From Croceicoccus hydrothermalis (lineage in GTDB: Bacteria; Pseudomonadota; Alphaproteobacteria; Sphingomonadales; Sphingomonadaceae), in the NCBI RefSeq assembly GCF_022378335.1, contig NZ_JAIQCI010000029.1, forward strand, positions 1-56,229: 56,229 nt of DNA. Direction: 5' to 3'. The notes under the pieces were generated by a model. The model worked only from the letters and a program-made list of their open reading frames with translations. It had not been told where the DNA came from and ran no database searches. Position 1 is the first letter of the stretch; each line of letters begins with the position of its first letter. Below are positions 53,492-56,229 of this stretch, piece after piece. The translations under genes and the position numbers were made by a program.

Positions 53492-54772
53492 TCAGGACCA
53501 GACCGCCGGCAACCACAGCGAAAGCGCCGGCACATAGGTCGTCAGCAACAAGGCACCCAGCAAGGTCAGATAGAACGGCCAGATCGTCTTTACGAGCGTC
53601 GTCACCGGTATCTTCCCCACCGCCGAACCGACGAACAGCACCGAACCGACAGGGGGTGTCACCAGCCCGATCCCGAGATTCAGCATCATGATGATGCCGA
53701 AATGGACGGGGTCGACGCCCATGCCCATCGCAACCGGCAGGAAGATGGGCGTCGTGATGACGATCAACGGCGCCATGTCCATGAACGTGCCCAGCGCGAG
53801 CAGCATCACGTTGATGATCAGCAAGGTGACGATGGGATCCTGCGTCAGCACGCCGATAAGCGCGGCAAGCGCGGCCGGCACCTCCAGCAATGCGAGCGCG
53901 AAACCGAATGCGGTCGCCGCCGCGATAATGAAAAGCACCATGGCGGCGGTGCGCACCGATTTCTGCGCCGCGTCCCACGTCCCGCGCCACCCCAGGCCGC
54001 GATAGACCAATGTCCCGATCAGCATCGTATAGATGACCGCAATGGCCGAACTTTCGGTCGGGGTGAAAAACCCGCTCAATATCCCGCCCATGATGATGAT
54101 CGCGGTCATCAGCCCCGGGATGGCGAATGCGGCCGCGCGGATGAATTCGCGCCATCCGGGAAAGCGCCCCGTCGGCAGCTTGCGCCGTTTCGCCACAATC
54201 CAGGCGACGAGCATCAGCATCAGCCCGGTCAGAACCCCCGGCACGACCCCGGCGAGGAAAAGTTCGCCGATCGACACGCCGATGCCCGATGCCGCCGAAT
54301 AGATGATCATGTTGTGCGACGGCGGAATGAGCAGGCCGACGATCGCGGCGGTCACGGTGACATTCACGGCGTAATCGCCGGGATAACCCTTGTCCTTCAT
54401 CAAGGGTACCATGCTGGAACCGATTGCGGATGCGCTCGCGATGGCAGACCCCGACACGGCACCGAACATCATCGAGGCACCGACATTGACGATGCCAAGC
54501 CCGCCCGTCACCCGGCCGATCGCCGCATCCGCGACGCGAACGAGCCTGTCCGCGATGCCCGCGCGATACATCAGATCGCCCGCAAAGATGAAAAAGGGGA
54601 TCGCCATCAGCGTAAAGACGCTGATGCCGGATGCGACCCGTTGAACCGCGACGATGGGGGGGATGCCCATGACGGCGAAACAGGCAAGCGACGCGGTCAG
54701 CAGCGAGAACGCCACCGGCACCCCGATGAACAGGAGAACAAAAAGCGCGCCGAAAAGGACAAGAAGCTCCAT
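53492..54772 (-). CDS. dctM: TRAP transporter large permease
   Basis: The 426-aa DctM protein has about 12 hydrophobic helices and the family motifs VPVAFSLLTASLACF, FFIFAGDLMYRAGIADRLV and LIPPSHNMIIYS. It imports organic or sugar acids with a sodium gradient, fed by the DctP binding protein. It starts on a TGATG junction with dctQ. Confidence 0.94.
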   Translation of the reverse strand: MELLVLFGALFVLLFIGVPVAFSLLTASLACFAVMGIPPIVAVQRVASGISVFTLMAIPFFIFAGDLMYRAGIADRLVRVADAAIGRVTGGLGIVNVGASMMFGAVSGSAIASASAIGSSMVPLMKDKGYPGDYAVNVTVTAAIVGLLIPPSHNMIIYSAASGIGVSIGELFLAGVVPGVLTGLMLMLVAWIVAKRRKLPTGRFPGWREFIRAAAFAIPGLMTAIIIMGGILSGFFTPTESSAIAVIYTMLIGTLVYRGLGWRGTWDAAQKSVRTAAMVLFIIAAATAFGFALALLEVPAALAALIGVLTQDPIVTLLIINVMLLALGTFMDMAPLIVITTPIFLPVAMGMGVDPVHFGIIMMLNLGIGLVTPPVGSVLFVGSAVGKIPVTTLVKTIWPFYLTLLGALLLTTYVPALSLWLPAVWS

Positions 54773-55251
54773 CAGTCCGCCGCCCCTTCATCCCTTGCGG
54801 CGGCGCCGTGCCGACCCGTAAGGATCTGCGGCAGGGCGAAAACGACCATGAGAATTCCGGAAATCGGCAATGGAACATAAGCGGCGGAGCGGCTGATACC
54901 GAGCGAGGGAACGACATTCGCGCGCACCGCCCAACACAGTTGCGTGCCATAGATCAGCAGCACGATACCGACCGACGCCACCACCACCGCCACCAAACGC
55001 AACAAGGGCCGCGCCCTTTCGCCAAGCTTTTCCTCAAGAATGGCGATGCGGATGTGAAACCCTTCATAGACACCCGCCGCCGATGCAAACATCACATACC
55101 AGATCATCAGGATGAGCGAGGCCTGTTCGGTCCAGGACGGGCTCGAATTCAGGACAAAGCGTCCGAACACCTGCCACCCGATGATAAGTGTCATGGCAAG
55201 CAAGCCGATCGAACCGAAGGCGATCAGCGCGCGTGAAAATATCGCCGTCAT
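54772..55251 (-). CDS. dctQ: TRAP transporter small permease
   Basis: A 159-aa DctQ protein with four hydrophobic helices and the motifs GWQVFGRFVLNSSPSWTEQ and MFASAAGVYEGFHIRI. It pairs with DctM in the inner membrane. The ATG at 55251 overlaps the end of the dctP gene by 4 bases; the frame upstream of it overlaps dctP and is rejected. Confidence 0.9.
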   Translation of the reverse strand: MTAIFSRALIAFGSIGLLAMTLIIGWQVFGRFVLNSSPSWTEQASLILMIWYVMFASAAGVYEGFHIRIAILEEKLGERARPLLRLVAVVVASVGIVLLIYGTQLCWAVRANVVPSLGISRSAAYVPLPISGILMVVFALPQILTGRHGAAARDEGAAD

Positions 55252-56174
55252 CCGCCGTTCCCCCCCATCCGAAGAATACCCTGCACGACGGATCGCTGAG
55301 CAGGCGTGGTGATGAACTGATCCCAGACCGGCCGCATCAGGGCCGCAAATGGCGCCTTGTCCACCGCATTGACCGATACGCCGGATGCGGCGACCGCGTC
55401 GCGTGCCTCTCGCACCCTCGTGTCCCACAGTCGCCGCATCTCGAACACAGATGCCTTCGCCGCCTCCCGGATGAGAGCGCGGTGTGCCGCAGAAAGCGCG
55501 TCGTAGCTCGGCTTGCTCATCACCAGCATTTCGGGCGTGAGCAGATGTTCCGTGAGGCTGAGGTAGTTCGCGACTTCGTAATGGCGTTCGCCCACGAAAG
55601 TCGGCCAGTTGTTTTCCGCCCCGTCGATCACCCCTTGCGCCAGCGATTGATAGATCTCCCCGAAGGGTATCGGGACCGCATTGGCGCCAAGCGCATTGAC
55701 CATCGCGATATAGAGGTCCGAGGCCGGCACACGGATTTTCAGCCCGCCCATGTCCGCCGGCGTCCGAATCGCGCGCCGCGAATTGTAAAAGTTGCGCGCG
55801 CCCGAATCGTAGATTGCCAGCCCGATGAGATCATGCGGTTCCATTGCCGCCAGAACGCGGTCGCCAATCGGGCTGTCGACGACCCGGCGCATGTGATCGA
55901 CCGATTCGAACACGAAGGGCAGCGAAAAGGGGATCGTCATCGGTTCGATGGAATTGAGCGGGGCGAAATTGACCCGGCTGAAATCGATGCCGCCGAAACT
56001 CGTGATTTCCAGCGTGTCGGTTTCATTGCCGAGCTGGCCGCCCGCGAACACCTTAATATTCAGCCGGCCATCCGTTCGCCGAGCCAGATAATTCGCCATG
56101 AACTCGACCGCACGAACCGTCGGGTAATCGCTCGGATGGGCATCGGCGCTGTTCGCCGTCAGCACCAATGGCAC
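55248..56174 (-). CDS. dctP: TRAP transporter substrate-binding protein, N-terminus unresolved
   Basis: The 308-aa protein is a DctP-type binding protein: ADAHPSDYPTVRAVEFM at the N-terminus of the mature part, PFSLPFVFES, the ligand-binding KIRVPASDLY and AQGVIDGAENN. It should bind a sugar acid in the periplasm. A secretion signal is expected before LVLTANSADAHP, but the frame goes on upstream as non-hydrophobic sequence to the window end (the codon at 56174 is GTG). The true start may lie beyond the window, or the gene may be broken there. Confidence 0.85.
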   Translation of the reverse strand: MPLVLTANSADAHPSDYPTVRAVEFMANYLARRTDGRLNIKVFAGGQLGNETDTLEITSFGGIDFSRVNFAPLNSIEPMTIPFSLPFVFESVDHMRRVVDSPIGDRVLAAMEPHDLIGLAIYDSGARNFYNSRRAIRTPADMGGLKIRVPASDLYIAMVNALGANAVPIPFGEIYQSLAQGVIDGAENNWPTFVGERHYEVANYLSLTEHLLTPEMLVMSKPSYDALSAAHRALIREAAKASVFEMRRLWDTRVREARDAVAASGVSVNAVDKAPFAALMRPVWDQFITTPAQRSVVQGILRMGGNGG

Positions 56175-56229
56175 AGATTTACGGTTGTAGATTAAGGAGG
56201 ATTTGGGTCTCGTCGTAGTGACGAAGGAA

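Noticed and set aside
1..56229. CRISPR arrays, rRNA genes and classical riboswitches
   Set aside because: No regularly spaced direct repeats of CRISPR type, no 16S/23S/5S stretches and no leader with a recognisable riboswitch were seen by eye; a covariance-model scan was not possible.

Overview
The window reads as chromosomal DNA from a GC-rich alphaproteobacterium of the order Sphingomonadales (Sphingomonadaceae/Erythrobacteraceae type). The main evidence is an acyl carrier protein next to serine palmitoyltransferase (sphingolipid synthesis, with the same catalytic residue numbers as the Sphingomonas enzyme), a DivK regulator, a gene-transfer-agent cluster ending in a DUF2793 gene, a DUF1674 protein and a cysteine-poor DksA. 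Species cannot be named from the sequence alone.

Layout. 1-3433: the right end of a genomic island. It holds a truncated HAD-UbiA prenyltransferase, a decayed IS3-type transposase tail, a tyrosine integrase, and a duplicated 3' half of tRNA-Val(CAC) that is the likely attachment site. 3434-4352 has no recognisable gene. 4353-5860: dgoK-dgoA, the last steps of galactonate/uronate breakdown. 6013-6088: tRNA-Lys. 6120-17702: housekeeping and small conserved genes (folK, aguB, a secreted methyltransferase, msrA, an rsmB-type rRNA methyltransferase, a DUF1674 protein, a DUF4112 protein, an orphan peptide-binding lipoprotein, PilZ, DksA, a Sel1 protein, a FemAB/GNAT-like protein, glycerophosphodiesterase, RidA, a HAD protein and DUF3572). 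17775-19799: divK, ACP and spt on the plus strand, facing a YqaA-type membrane protein.

20684-34881: a complete-looking RcGTA-type gene transfer agent structural cluster on one strand. Order: small terminase-like, large terminase, portal, DUF6127, prohead protease, capsid, connectors, tail terminator, tail tube, two chaperones, short tape measure, distal tail, hub, NlpC/P60 peptidase, tail tip and DUF2793. There is no integrase, replication or lysogeny gene inside, many genes overlap by ATGA, and codon use looks like the host's, so this looks domesticated rather than a recent prophage. Four features stand out: the capsid gene sits between two intrinsic-terminator-like hairpins; the distal-tail gene carries a long N-terminal extension with a probable TIM barrel, and a strong internal ribosome binding site and ATG at the domain junction; the tail-tip gene is short and appears to lack the TIM barrel known in RcGTA gp15; and the last gene has an apparent one-base frameshift.

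35043-47918: ompA, queC, an argD-argF-hslO operon, a double cold-shock-domain protein with an RGG-like tail, terC, a BLH-type phosphatase/sulfurtransferase, two P-II genes flanking amtB, an EEP hydrolase, prfC and an SDR oxidoreductase. 47920-51416: pheS-pheT. 51970-56229: an altronate-dehydratase-like UxaA facing a TRAP transporter (DctM, DctQ, DctP). This probably takes up a sugar acid and could feed the same kind of pathway as dgoK/dgoA at the other end. DctP has no visible signal peptide where the window ends.
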